Shown here one piece after another: positions 8,814-17,183 of a DNA stretch of 64,000 nt. The stretch is from SIRX01 sp965214475 (GTDB lineage: Bacteria > Actinomycetota > Rubrobacteria > Rubrobacterales > Rubrobacteraceae). The notes under the pieces are model-generated. The model was not told the DNA's origin and did not search any database. It was given only the letters and a program-made list of their open reading frames with translations. Position numbers and translations under genes: made by a program. The stretch spans positions 682,001-746,000 of the forward strand of contig OZ243953.1 in NCBI GenBank assembly GCA_965214475.1. Direction: 5' to 3'. Position 1 is the first letter of the stretch, and the number at the start of each line of letters is the position of its first letter.

Positions 8814-9515
8814 CTATGGTAGCACACGCATATACGCCTCGTAGAGCAGGATAGAGGCCGCCATCGCGGCGTTTAGCGATGACGCTTGCGAGGGGATCTC
8901 GACGCGCTGTTTACAGGTCGCTACAACCTCTTCCGGCAGTCCCGCACCCTCCGAGCCGATCACGACTACGAGCTTGTCGGAGGGCATTTTTTGCGGGGTA
9001 ATCCCACCACCCAAGACCGCTGAGACTGTCGTAAAACCAGAGCCGCTCGCTAGCCTCAAAAACTCTATACTCTCTACCTCGCGCGCTACCGGAGCCTGGA
9101 AGATAGAACCCATCGTGGCCCGAACGGTCTTGGTATTGTAGAGATCTGCGCATCCGCCCGAAAGAGCCACCCCGGCGTCAAAAGCGTGGGCCGCCCGAAT
9201 AATAGTCCCAACGTTCCCCGGATCCTGAACCCCGTGCAAAAAAACGACCCGATCACAAGCAGCGAGTAGTTCTTCACCGGAGACATCTAGAAAAGGAAAG
9301 ACCCCGACCGGGCCAGTCGGGGTAGTCAACGTCGAAAGTCGACGAACGTCGTCTGTCTCTTCAAAGATTTGGCGGGGCGGTACGGGTGATCCCTTTATTA
9401 GAGAGTTGCCCTCGGCCAGAAACAACTTTTCGGTCTCCCGATGCTTTTTCTGGTGGAGCTTCGCCGCCCGTTTGAGAGAGATGGCATGCGGGGTTGTGTG
9501 TTCCTCGCGTGCCAA
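8814..9515 (-). CDS. SpoU/TrmH-family RNA 2'-O-methyltransferase
   Basis: 233-aa knotted (SPOUT) methyltransferase that transfers a methyl group to a ribose 2'-OH of rRNA or tRNA. Motif 1 is seen in HGVQDPGNVGTIIRAAHAF, motif 2 in VVVIGSEGAGLPEEV, and motif 3 in VEIPSQASSLNAAMAASILLYEAY. The N-terminal SpoU substrate-binding domain is short. Linkage between rplT and pheS is common in Gram-positive and actinobacterial genomes and supports an rRNA target. It lies 21 bp downstream of rplT. Confidence 0.9.
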   Translation of the reverse strand: MAREEHTTPHAISLKRAAKLHQKKHRETEKLFLAEGNSLIKGSPVPPRQIFEETDDVRRLSTLTTPTGPVGVFPFLDVSGEELLAACDRVVFLHGVQDPGNVGTIIRAAHAFDAGVALSGGCADLYNTKTVRATMGSIFQAPVAREVESIEFLRLASGSGFTTVSAVLGGGITPQKMPSDKLVVVIGSEGAGLPEEVVATCKQRVEIPSQASSLNAAMAASILLYEAYMRVLP

Positions 9516-9536
9516 ATATGCTACCTGTTCTCGCTT

Positions 9537-10247
9537 TTAGTCAGAGTCAGTCTGTTTGGCAGCCTTATCCACATCTCCTACCGTGATACGTCCCTCGGCT
9601 CCCGTACCTTCGACGGCAGAGAGATCCACATCAAGCTCCTCGGCCTTGCGCTCGGCGGCGTCGGTGACGTCAACATCGTTCTCCGCAGCGGCATCTTCGA
9701 CCAGGACACGGCCTTCTTCACCGGAGCCTTCGACCTCGGTAAGATCCACGCCAAGTTCCTCAGCATCTCTTTCGGCAGCCTCGGTAGCTTCTACACTTTC
9801 GGCTTCTGGCTCAGTAGAAGTAGCCTCGGCCTCTGTTGTCTCAGACTGCTGAGCAGGTATCTCGACCGTGATGTTTGTCTCTACGGGCTGGCCTTCAAGG
9901 GCGTTTTTGGCTTGGGCAACTATGGCGGCGAAAGCTGCGGGTTCGGTGGCGGCGAGGTCGGCCAGGATCTTGCGGTCCAAGTCTATCTCAGCGAGCCGCA
10001 GGCCGTAGATGAACTGCGAGTAGGAGAGATCGTGCTCGCGAACACCAGCATTTATACGCTGGATCCAGAGCGACCGAAAGTCCCTCTTGCGCTGCTTACG
10101 CCCCTCGTAGGCATAAACCCCACTCTTCCAGACCTGCTCCTTTGCCCGCTTGTACGAACTCTTCTTCGTACCCCGATAGCCTTTGGCCTGTTCCAGAACC
10201 TTCCGGCGCTTTTTACGGGCGTGGACGCTGCGTGATGCGCGGGCCAT
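9537..10247 (-). CDS. rplT: Ribosomal protein L20 with C-terminal tandem PSBD-like extension
   Basis: Residues 1-117 are a complete, basic L20 (MARASRSVHARKKRRKVLEQ onward), which organises domain I/II of 23S rRNA. A 119-residue, strongly acidic extension follows, about doubling the usual length. After an Ala/Glu/Thr/Ser-rich linker it holds two similar units 40 residues apart (about 153-188 and 193-229). Each reads roughly TxAAERxAEELxVDLxxVEGxGxEGRxxVxD. That matches the peripheral-subunit-binding (E3-binding) domain of 2-oxoacid dehydrogenase E2 chains. It follows rpmI by 1 bp. The core assignment is certain; the domain label for the tail is from pattern recognition. Confidence 0.93.
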   Translation of the reverse strand: MARASRSVHARKKRRKVLEQAKGYRGTKKSSYKRAKEQVWKSGVYAYEGRKQRKRDFRSLWIQRINAGVREHDLSYSQFIYGLRLAEIDLDRKILADLAATEPAAFAAIVAQAKNALEGQPVETNITVEIPAQQSETTEAEATSTEPEAESVEATEAAERDAEELGVDLTEVEGSGEEGRVLVEDAAAENDVDVTDAAERKAEELDVDLSAVEGTGAEGRITVGDVDKAAKQTDSD

Positions 10248-10248
10248 A

Positions 10249-10446
10249 CTACCTCACCCCCAACAAACGTTTAACGCGCTTCTCATCGGCGTTACTAACA
10301 GCGGTCTCGCTATTCAGGCGACGCTTGCGCTTGGGGTGCTTTTTCTCAAGAATGTGATTGTGGCCGGCCCGGCGGCGCCGAACTTTGCCCTTTTTCCCGA
10401 CCTTAAAGCGCTCGGTTGCGCCCTGATGGGTCTTCATCTTCGGCAT
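10249..10446 (-). CDS. rpmI: Ribosomal protein L35
   Basis: 65-aa basic ribosomal protein with the family's N-terminal MPKMKTHQGATERFKV and a C-terminal lysine/arginine-rich helix. It sits between infC and rplT, the standard bacterial order, and its upstream AGGAGG-like Shine-Dalgarno sequence is clear on the minus strand. Ordinary in length and content. Confidence 0.96.
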   Translation of the reverse strand: MPKMKTHQGATERFKVGKKGKVRRRRAGHNHILEKKHPKRKRRLNSETAVSNADEKRVKRLLGVR

Positions 10447-10553
10447 ATTTTTCCTCCACGTTTCATCGTTTACTTACTCTAAGGCTCGCGGCACGGGAGT
10501 TTAGGCCGGTTCGCCTGCATTGGTTGCAAAGAGTAGTGTATCAAACAGTTACA

Positions 10554-11115
10554 TTAACTGCCGGTAGCACTCTTTTCCTTGCTGTCTGAAGTCTTGGCGT
10601 GTTCCTTTTTCGGAGCCATGACCATGACCATGTTGCGTCCATCGAGGTTTGGCTTGCTCTCGACACGGCCCAGATCTTCGAGATCTTCGGACAAACGGTC
10701 CAGCAGCTTCTCTCCCAGGTCGGGATGTTGGACTTCGCGTCCCCGAAACATGATCGTGACTTTCACCTTGTCGCCACCCTTGAGGAAGCGCTCGACGTGT
10801 CCCTTCTTCGTCTCGAAGTCGTGGTCACCGATCTTGGGCCGGAGCTTTATCTCCCTCACGTTGACGATGACCTGATTCTTGCGAGCGGCTTTGCGAGCCT
10901 GTTCCTTCTGGTACTTAAATTTTCCGTAATCCATCATGCGGACGACCGGCGGGTTCGCGTCCGGCGCGACTTCGACGAGGTCGAGGTCCACCTTTTCACC
11001 GTAGTCCATAGCTTCCCGGATGTGCTTTATTCCTAGCTGTTCTCCCTTTTCGGAGATCAGGCGTACCGAGCGGGCCCTTATCTGGCCGTTAATCCTCGGT
11101 TCTTCTTCGGCGGCT
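10554..11115 (-). CDS. infC: Translation initiation factor IF-3, non-canonical start codon likely
   Basis: IF3 prevents premature joining of the subunits and proofreads the initiator tRNA. The N-domain begins EEEPRINGQIRARSVRLI, and the linker and C-domain (MDYGKFKYQKEQARKAARKN, KLRPKIGDHDFETKKGH, TIMFRGRE) are intact. The frame is open up to a TTG at 11210, but that adds about 32 residues unlike IF3. An AAAGGAG Shine-Dalgarno sequence lies inside the open frame at 11125-11131, and only TGC, ACA or GTA codons follow it in frame. I therefore place the start near the GTA at 11115. In E. coli the rare infC start is the basis of autoregulation. The gene follows thrS and precedes rpmI. Confidence 0.88.
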
Positions 11116-11234
11116 ACTGTGCACCACTCCTTTCGAAATTCGTTTTTTGGGGCTGCAAACGCCGCTCGCACGATACTCTGACGAGGCGCCGAACGGGCGC
11201 AGATCCCCAACTACAGAGTTATTGTACCGCGCTT

Positions 11235-13166
11235 TTACTGCTCCTGTCTATATGAATCACGCGATGCAATCTCTTTTTTGGCTCCATTCAGGAACTCTTC
11301 GACCCCAAGAGCCTCCTGCTGCTTCTCGCCCCGACGACGGACATTGACGGTTCCAGCCTCGGCCTCCCGGTCACCGACAATGAGTAAGAAAGGGATTTTC
11401 TGCCGGGCATTCGCACGGATCTTCTTCTGCATGCTGTTGATCGAATCGTCCACCTCGACCCGCATACCGACGTCGGCAAGTTGGCTCTGTACTTTGCGGG
11501 CGTAGTCCAGATGCCGGTCGGTAATTGGAATGACGACGGCCTGTACCGGCGAGAGCCACAGAGGGAAAGCACCACCGTAATGCTCGATCAGTACTGCCAT
11601 AAAACGCTCGGTGGAACCCGTCACCGCCCGATGCAACAGCACCGGCGTATGGTCCTGCCCGTCCTCCCCGACATACTCACAATCGAGCCGGGCAGGCTGG
11701 AGGAAGTCCACCTGAATGGTCGAAAGCTGCCATTCGCGGCCCAGCACGTCCCTCGCCATAAAGTCAGCTTTCGGACCGTAGAACGCCGCCTCGCCGGAGA
11801 CCTCTTCGTAAGAGATTTCTGCGGCGTCGAGCGCCGCGCGCAACTCGCCCTCGGCCCGGCTCCATTTCTCTTCATCTGCGATGTACTTTGTGTCATCCGG
11901 GTCGCGCATCGAGAGTTGGACGCTGTAGTCCGTAAAGCCATAAGTTTCGAGAGTCTCGCGGATGATCTCCAGCGCCCGGCCGAACTCCTCCTGGATCTGG
12001 TCCTCGGTGCAGAATACGTGCGCGTCGTCCTGCGTGAGGCTCCGCACCCGGGTCAACCCGTTCAACTCGCCGCTCTTCTCGTAACGGTAGAGCGTTGCGA
12101 ACTCAGCATAGCGAACCGGCAAGTCACGGTAAGAGTGAGCCCGGGTATTGAAGAGGGTCATGTGACTCGGACAGTTCATCGGTTTTAGCCGGTAGCGGGT
12201 CTCGCCGTCCACCATCGACGGATACATGGAGTCCAGGTAATGTTCCAGGTGACCACTCTTGGCGTACAGTTCCTCGTTTACGAGATGGCCGGTCCAGACG
12301 TGGTCGTAGCCGTGGCGGGTCTGGACCTCGCGCACGTAGTCCTCCATAAGGTGCCGCAGCATCTCGCCTTTCGGCAGGAAGAGCGGGACGCCCGCGCCGA
12401 CGTCCGGGGAGAAGGTAAATAGTTCCAGGTCCTTGCCGATCCTGCGGTGGTCACGCTCTTTGGCTTCTTCCAAACGACGGAGATACGCTTTTAGTTGTTT
12501 CTCGGTCGGCCAGGCCGTGCCGTAGATTCGGGTGAGCATGGTGTTTTCCTCGTCACCGCGCCAGTAGGCTCCGGCGATGTTTTGCAGCTTAAAAGCACCG
12601 AGCCTGCTAGTGCTCGGAACGTGCGGACCCCGGCAGAGGTCGAAGAAGTCACCTTGACGGTAGATCGTGATGTCGCCATCTTCGAGGTCTTCTATGAGCT
12701 CCAGTTTGTAGGGGTTGTCCTCGTAGAGCTTCTCGGCCTCTTTTTTGGATACCGCTTCGCAGTAGACTGGCAGGTCTCGCTCGGAGATCTCCTGCATCCG
12801 CTCCTCGATGCGCGGCAGATCGTCGTCCGTGATGCGGCCCTCCACCTCGATGTCGTAGTAGAAGCCGTTCTCTATCGGCGGCCCGATGGTTAGCTTGCTG
12901 CCCGGATAGAACTCCAGAATAGCCTGCGCCATCGCATGCGCCGTCGAGTGCCTCAAGACGTACAATCCCTCCGGCGAATCCTTCGTGACGACCTCGAACT
13001 CTTCGGCCCCATCCACCGGGGCGTCGAGATCCACCACCTCGCCGTCCAACTTTGCCACGAGCGCGTCGCGGGCGAGTCGGGCCCCGATCTTCTCGGCCAC
13101 GTCCCGCGCTTTCTCGCCGGAGACTACTTCTAGTTCTCTGCCGTCGGGTAACTTAATTGCTGCCAT
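11235..13166 (-). CDS. thrS: Threonyl-tRNA synthetase
   Basis: 643-aa class II synthetase that charges tRNA-Thr. Domain order is an N-terminal TGS domain (about 1-62), the HxxxH editing domain (STAHAMAQAILEFYPG region), the catalytic core with RYAEFATLYRYEKSGELNGL and the zinc-binding Cys/His residues (RLKPMNCPSHMTLF), and the C-terminal anticodon-binding domain (VVIPITDRHLDYARKVQSQL). Length is normal. It is the first protein gene of the infC-rpmI-rplT-pheST operon. A good AGGAGG-type ribosome-binding site lies just before its ATG. Confidence 0.97.
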   Translation of the reverse strand: MAAIKLPDGRELEVVSGEKARDVAEKIGARLARDALVAKLDGEVVDLDAPVDGAEEFEVVTKDSPEGLYVLRHSTAHAMAQAILEFYPGSKLTIGPPIENGFYYDIEVEGRITDDDLPRIEERMQEISERDLPVYCEAVSKKEAEKLYEDNPYKLELIEDLEDGDITIYRQGDFFDLCRGPHVPSTSRLGAFKLQNIAGAYWRGDEENTMLTRIYGTAWPTEKQLKAYLRRLEEAKERDHRRIGKDLELFTFSPDVGAGVPLFLPKGEMLRHLMEDYVREVQTRHGYDHVWTGHLVNEELYAKSGHLEHYLDSMYPSMVDGETRYRLKPMNCPSHMTLFNTRAHSYRDLPVRYAEFATLYRYEKSGELNGLTRVRSLTQDDAHVFCTEDQIQEEFGRALEIIRETLETYGFTDYSVQLSMRDPDDTKYIADEEKWSRAEGELRAALDAAEISYEEVSGEAAFYGPKADFMARDVLGREWQLSTIQVDFLQPARLDCEYVGEDGQDHTPVLLHRAVTGSTERFMAVLIEHYGGAFPLWLSPVQAVVIPITDRHLDYARKVQSQLADVGMRVEVDDSINSMQKKIRANARQKIPFLLIVGDREAEAGTVNVRRRGEKQQEALGVEEFLNGAKKEIASRDSYRQEQ

Positions 13167-13221
13167 CTAAAATTCCTCCGAATACCAAAGATACGAAACA
13201 AACACCATCATACGAGATTTT

Positions 13222-13241
13222 ACTCGCCGGTCCCGGCGAGT
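13222..13241 (-). terminator. Perfect 8-bp hairpin between tRNA-Val and thrS
   Basis: ACTCGCCG-GGAC-CGGCGAGT, a perfect stem with a four-base loop on the minus strand, lies between the tRNA cluster and thrS. No U-tract follows; the next bases are AAAAT. It may therefore be a processing or attenuation hairpin rather than a classic terminator. A TATGAT hexamer just downstream could be a thrS -10 box. Confidence 0.35.
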
Positions 13242-13293
13242 CGAGAGGGCGGACAACCGGATGAAACGCTAGCCGACTGACCATCTAGAAAAG

Positions 13294-13365
13294 TGGGCGA
13301 TAGTGGATTCGAACCACTGACCTCCTCCGTGTCAGGAAGGCGCTCTCCCCCTGAGCTAATCGCCC
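13294..13365 (-). tRNA. tRNA-Val (anticodon GAC)
   Basis: Cloverleaf on the minus strand: acceptor GGGCGAT/ATCGCCC with discriminator A, D arm GCTCAGGGGGAGAGC, anticodon stem CCTTC/GGAGG with loop CTGACAC giving GAC, and T arm with GGTTCGAATCC. CCA is not encoded. Confidence 0.93.
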
Positions 13366-13386
13366 GTTGCAAGGCCCCCTTTCGAG

Positions 13387-13457
13387 AGGCGGCACCCGGA
13401 ATCGAACCGGGGTAAACGGATTTGCAGTCCGGTGCCTCACCACTCGGCCATGCCGCC
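13387..13457 (-). tRNA. tRNA-Cys (anticodon GCA)
   Basis: Acceptor GGCGGCA/TGCCGCC with discriminator U (typical of tRNA-Cys), anticodon loop CTGCAAA giving GCA, and T-loop GGTTCGATTCC. It is the middle gene of a three-tRNA cluster on the minus strand. Confidence 0.93.
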
Positions 13458-13482
13458 ACAGCCTTCAAACTTCCGGGGCCAG

Positions 13483-13555
13483 AGCGGAAGACGGGATTCG
13501 AACCCGCGACCCTCACCATGGCAAGGTGATGCTCTACCAGCTGAGCTACTTCCGC
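13483..13555 (-). tRNA. tRNA-Gly (anticodon GCC)
   Basis: Acceptor GCGGAAG/CTTCCGC, anticodon stem CACCT-type with loop TTGCCAT giving GCC, and T-loop GGTTCGAATCC. It is transcribed first in the Gly-Cys-Val cluster that precedes thrS. Confidence 0.93.
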
Positions 13556-13628
13556 CTTGTTGCCGCGGCTCATGTCCGCCGAAATAATTTAGCACGCCGC
13601 CAAGTCTCTTACAACCGCCGATGATCCG

Positions 13629-14072
13629 TCACTTGCGGGCAAAGACGAAGTAGCGCATAAGGAAAAAACTCATGACCGAAGCGACGACGATAGAGATCAC
13701 CTTCGCCACATTGCCCGCGATCCAACCCGGCACCACGTCGTAGACGAGCAACGTCCTCACCAGCAGATAGAACAGACCGTTGCTGACGGCTATGTTCGCC
13801 AGGGCTTGCAAGAAGAAGAGCGAGGTCTGACGGCGGCCGTGGTTCGCCTGGCCGCGAAAAGTCCAAAACGCATTGCCGAAATAACTATTGATATTCGCGA
13901 GGACCAGGGCAACGAGGTTGTAGATCGCCAGTAGCCACGCCTCCCGCGTTGGCGACAGCCACAGTAAAAGGTTCAACGTTCCGATGTCCACTGCGGCGTT
14001 CGCAAAGCCCACCATGGAGAATTTTGAGAAGCGTATGCTCCCGCGTTTTAAGAGCTCTTTTTTGGTGGTCAT
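13629..14072 (-). CDS. GtrA-family membrane protein
   Basis: 147 aa with four predicted membrane helices and the GtrA/DPMS-like pattern: FSKFSMVGFANAAVDIGTLN at the start, a central NSYFGNAFWTFRG motif, and FFLMRYFVFARK at the end. GtrA-like proteins are thought to flip or position lipid-linked sugars. The ATG start overlaps the stop of the upstream glycosyltransferase gene by 4 bp (ATGA), so the two are translationally coupled and probably act together in cell-surface glycan or glycolipid synthesis. Confidence 0.88.
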   Translation of the reverse strand: MTTKKELLKRGSIRFSKFSMVGFANAAVDIGTLNLLLWLSPTREAWLLAIYNLVALVLANINSYFGNAFWTFRGQANHGRRQTSLFFLQALANIAVSNGLFYLLVRTLLVYDVVPGWIAGNVAKVISIVVASVMSFFLMRYFVFARK

Positions 14073-15208
14073 AGTAGCTTCTGGGCCTGTTTGTAGTAGC
14101 CGCGGAGAGCCCGCGTGGATTTTTCCCAGCTCCGCCCTTCGGCGGCTGCCCGCGCCTTGACACCCATTTCACGCCGCAAATCCTCGTTTTCGGAGATCCG
14201 GCGGACACAAGAAGCGAGGTCTTCTCGGGAGTCCGGTTCATAGTGCAGGCCGGTCTCTCCCTCGTCCACAACCTCCTGGGAGGCTCCGCTACGCGCCGCA
14301 ATCACCGGCACTCCAGAGGCTAACGCCTCAATCATAGCCATCCCCAACGTCTCGGTCGTGGAGGGGAAAAGGAACATATCCCCCGTGGCATAGGCGCGGG
14401 CGAGATCCTCACCTTTCAAAATACCGGTAAACACCGTCGGTGTGCCGGCGAAGGACCCCTCCAGTTCGTTGCGAGAAGGCCCGTCGCCCACGATAGCGAG
14501 CCGGGTCCCCGGAACCTCGAACACGGCTTTCAGCATTTCGATGTTCTTCTCCGCCCCGAGACGCCCGACGTAGATCAGGAGGCGGTCTTCCGGATACCCG
14601 CCGGTAAGCTGTTCGCGCCACTCCCGGGCCGCGTATTCTGGGCCAAAGCGTTGAGAGTCCACCCCCTGCGGCCAGACTCGGACCCTTTTTATTCCTTCTT
14701 CCAGTAGATAATCCATAGTCATTTCGGACGTGCAAAGGTTTACTTGGGCCTGATTGTGAATGAACCGTGTGACGTTGCGCGCGAAGTCTACGAACCAGCT
14801 CAGTTTGTAGTACCGGGCGTAAGTGGCCACGTTAGTGTGATAGGAGCAAACCAAAGGTATCTTGTGCCTGCGGGCCAGATAAACGCCTCCCAATCCCAGG
14901 AGGACCGGGTTTACCGCGTGAACAACGTCCGGTCGAAAACGTTTCATGGCTCGGGCAACGCCGGGATGCGGCGGGGAGAGCCGGATCTGGGGGTAGTGCG
15001 GGAACCGGACGCCGGGGACCCGGTAGATCTCCGCCCCGGCGTACTCATCAGGCCCACCCAGCGCCGGCGCGAAAACCATTACCTCATCCCCCGCCCGCTC
15101 GAACTCTTCGAGGGTATGCCTCAAGCGGGTAACGACACCGTCGGTCGCCGGGAGGAAGGTCTCAGTGAAGATCGCTATCCGCAAGCCGCCGTCATCTCCT
15201 GCGTGCAA
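14069..15208 (-). CDS. GT4-family glycosyltransferase (MgtA/SQD2-like)
   Basis: 379-aa GT-B retaining glycosyltransferase. The N-domain has the acceptor-side pattern TETFLPATDGVVTRLRHTLE and SYHTNVATYARYY. The C-domain has YVGRLGAEKN, the GDGPSRNELE loop, and the donor-binding EALASGVPVIAARSGA segment with the E-x7-E motif. This subgroup includes mannosyl- and sulfoquinovosyl-transferases that build glycolipids. The sugar donor cannot be fixed from sequence. It is coupled to GtrA by an ATGA overlap. Confidence 0.88.
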   Translation of the reverse strand: MHAGDDGGLRIAIFTETFLPATDGVVTRLRHTLEEFERAGDEVMVFAPALGGPDEYAGAEIYRVPGVRFPHYPQIRLSPPHPGVARAMKRFRPDVVHAVNPVLLGLGGVYLARRHKIPLVCSYHTNVATYARYYKLSWFVDFARNVTRFIHNQAQVNLCTSEMTMDYLLEEGIKRVRVWPQGVDSQRFGPEYAAREWREQLTGGYPEDRLLIYVGRLGAEKNIEMLKAVFEVPGTRLAIVGDGPSRNELEGSFAGTPTVFTGILKGEDLARAYATGDMFLFPSTTETLGMAMIEALASGVPVIAARSGASQEVVDEGETGLHYEPDSREDLASCVRRISENEDLRREMGVKARAAAEGRSWEKSTRALRGYYKQAQKLL

Positions 15209-15272
15209 TCTTTAATTTCAGGGACCCGCCCTCCAGTCTTCATTCGAGCGCCCTCGGCTTTTTACCTGGTCT

Positions 15273-16277
15273 CTACAGGTTCGAGACTATAGCTTGCGTG
15301 AACTCCTTGGTTCCCGCGGATCCACCGAGGTCTTTGGTCCGGGTTTCCGGACTCTTGAGCGCCTCTTCCATACCCTGCCGCATACGCTTTGCCTCGTCGT
15401 TGTAGCCGAGGTAGTAGAGCATATTATTGGCCGAAAGCAACGTGGCGAGCGGATTGGCCCGGTTCTCGCCGGCGTACTTAGGAGCCGAACCGTGAACCGG
15501 CTCGAAGACCGCGAGGTCTTCACCAATGTTCGCCCCCGGCGCCACGCCGAGTCCTCCGGTCAGTCCGGCGCACAGGTCGGAGAGAATGTCGCCATAGAGG
15601 TTCGGGCAGACGAGTACGTCGTATTCGTTTGGCTTGTTCACGAGCTGCATCGCCATGTTGTCCACGATCCGGTCGTCTATCTCATCGAAGTCGCCCTCGT
15701 ATTCCTCGCCGACCTCGTAGAACACGTCTCGAAAGAGCCCGTCCGTATACTTCATGATGTTTGCTTTGTGGATTACCGTGATGTGCTTGCGGCCCTGTTC
15801 CTTAGAACGTTCGAAGGCCATGCGGCAGATGCGTTCGGTGCCCTCACGGGTGATGATCTTGATCGACTCCGCCGCGTTCTTGCCGACCATATGCTCAACC
15901 CCGGCGTAAAGATCCTCCGTGTTCTCCCGGTAGATCATGAGGTCTATATTCTCGTATGGGGTATCGACACCCGGCAAACTCAGGCTCGGCCGGACGTTGG
16001 CGTAGAGGTCCAGTTCCTTCCTAAGCGCCACGTTCACCGAGCGAAAGCCCGTTCCTACCGGCGTAGTCAGAGGACCTTTGATCGCCACCTTGTTGCGCCG
16101 GATAGACTCCAGCACAGACTCCGGTAGCGGGGTGCCCTCTTTCTCCATGACGCCCTCGCCAGCGTCAGCGATCTCCCACTCGATATCTACATCTAGAGCC
16201 CCGATCACTTCCTTGACCGAATCAGTAAGGTCCGGGCCTATGCCGTCCCCCGGTATAAGCGTAACTATCTGAGCCAT
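15273..16277 (-). CDS. NAD-type isocitrate dehydrogenase (IDH3/IPMDH superfamily)
   Basis: 334-aa decarboxylating dehydrogenase. It shows the nucleotide-proximal LIPGDGIGP start, substrate-binding VGTGFRSVNVALRKELDLYANVRP with the serine that contacts isocitrate, NTEDLYAGVEH, the catalytic Tyr/Lys region, and the cofactor loop EPVHGSAPKYAGENRANP. The NTEDLYAGVEH form and length favour NAD-dependent isocitrate dehydrogenase over 3-isopropylmalate dehydrogenase, although homoisocitrate-type enzymes are close relatives. It supplies 2-oxoglutarate in the TCA cycle, together with mdh and sucCD elsewhere in the window. It stands alone on the minus strand. Confidence 0.88.
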   Translation of the reverse strand: MAQIVTLIPGDGIGPDLTDSVKEVIGALDVDIEWEIADAGEGVMEKEGTPLPESVLESIRRNKVAIKGPLTTPVGTGFRSVNVALRKELDLYANVRPSLSLPGVDTPYENIDLMIYRENTEDLYAGVEHMVGKNAAESIKIITREGTERICRMAFERSKEQGRKHITVIHKANIMKYTDGLFRDVFYEVGEEYEGDFDEIDDRIVDNMAMQLVNKPNEYDVLVCPNLYGDILSDLCAGLTGGLGVAPGANIGEDLAVFEPVHGSAPKYAGENRANPLATLLSANNMLYYLGYNDEAKRMRQGMEEALKSPETRTKDLGGSAGTKEFTQAIVSNL

Positions 16278-16359
16278 TTGCTAACCCCCTTCTGTAAAAG
16301 ACCGGGCTTAGTATAGCGGGCGGTCTCGCGGGTAGCTAATTTGCCGACGCTATCGACTC

Positions 16360-17049
16360 TTACTGCTGCAACGTGAAGAACAGAGCCGCCCCAACGAGTA
16401 CAACAAGGAGCAACACTATCAACAGCACCACGGCCGCCGGTATCAGCACCACTAGCGCGGCCTTGCCCGTGGTAGTGGCATGTACCTCGCGAACACCAAT
16501 AATAGACAGTACTACGGTAGCAACAGCCGCCACTAGGGGACCCAGAAACGGGATCCAACCAACTAGCTGGCCTACCGTAGAGTAAGATGCTACTCGGAAC
16601 GTAGCCTCGTAGCCAGTGGTTGCAGGTTTTACGATCAACATGACGAGCAAGTGCATAATGCCGGCTCCTATAAACAAGGCTATCGTGAAGAAGATGGGTG
16701 TAAGAAATACGGAGCCCGCGAGCCCCCCGATAGCCGCTCCTACTCCCCTGTTCCCAATGCCTACTAGCGCGCCGAGTATTCCTAGAAGCCCGCTGATCAC
16801 TGCAGTAACCACGACACAGATCAAAGCGAAGATCAGCGGGTTCACGTAGTCTCCCCGCCGAGCTATACCGGAGAAGAAACTCGCAGGCCGGGTAACCAGT
16901 TCCCTGACCGTATCTACGAAACTCTGTACGGGATCCGTGTAAGTGAATTCCGTGGCAGAAGAGTCGCCGGATGACCTTCGCGGCTCTTCACCCGGAGCCC
17001 GTGATGATCCTTCTTCTCTCTCGGGGCTGCTCTCGGTATCGAAATCCAC
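16360..17049 (-). CDS. Yip1-domain membrane protein
   Basis: 229 aa. A charged, Ser/Glu-rich N-terminal tail (about 1-40) precedes a Yip1-like domain with about five hydrophobic helices, starting VQSFVDTVRELVTRPASFFSG, the characteristic entry to the YIP1 family. The function of bacterial Yip1 proteins is not established. No operon partner is evident; it is separated from the dehydrogenase gene by about 80 bp. Confidence 0.75.
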   Translation of the reverse strand: MDFDTESSPEREEGSSRAPGEEPRRSSGDSSATEFTYTDPVQSFVDTVRELVTRPASFFSGIARRGDYVNPLIFALICVVVTAVISGLLGILGALVGIGNRGVGAAIGGLAGSVFLTPIFFTIALFIGAGIMHLLVMLIVKPATTGYEATFRVASYSTVGQLVGWIPFLGPLVAAVATVVLSIIGVREVHATTTGKAALVVLIPAAVVLLIVLLLVVLVGAALFFTLQQ

Positions 17050-17183
17050 GTCAGGTCTCCTTAAAGGGTAGCAATTCGAGTCACGTTCAATTTACTTGTC
17101 AGGGCCTCCTGACGCAACCTATCCAGGCTACGCAGGTTTTGTAGAATATGTCCTGTTGTGTACTTTTCCGTGAGTGAGCCTCT

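Noticed and set aside
13220..13573. A 117-codon frame over the tRNA cluster
   Set aside because: It overlaps three tRNA genes and is only an artefact of an open frame in structured RNA genes.
15294..16127. A 277-codon open frame opposite the isocitrate dehydrogenase gene
   Set aside because: Antisense shadow; no recognisable domain, and the sense gene is unmistakable.
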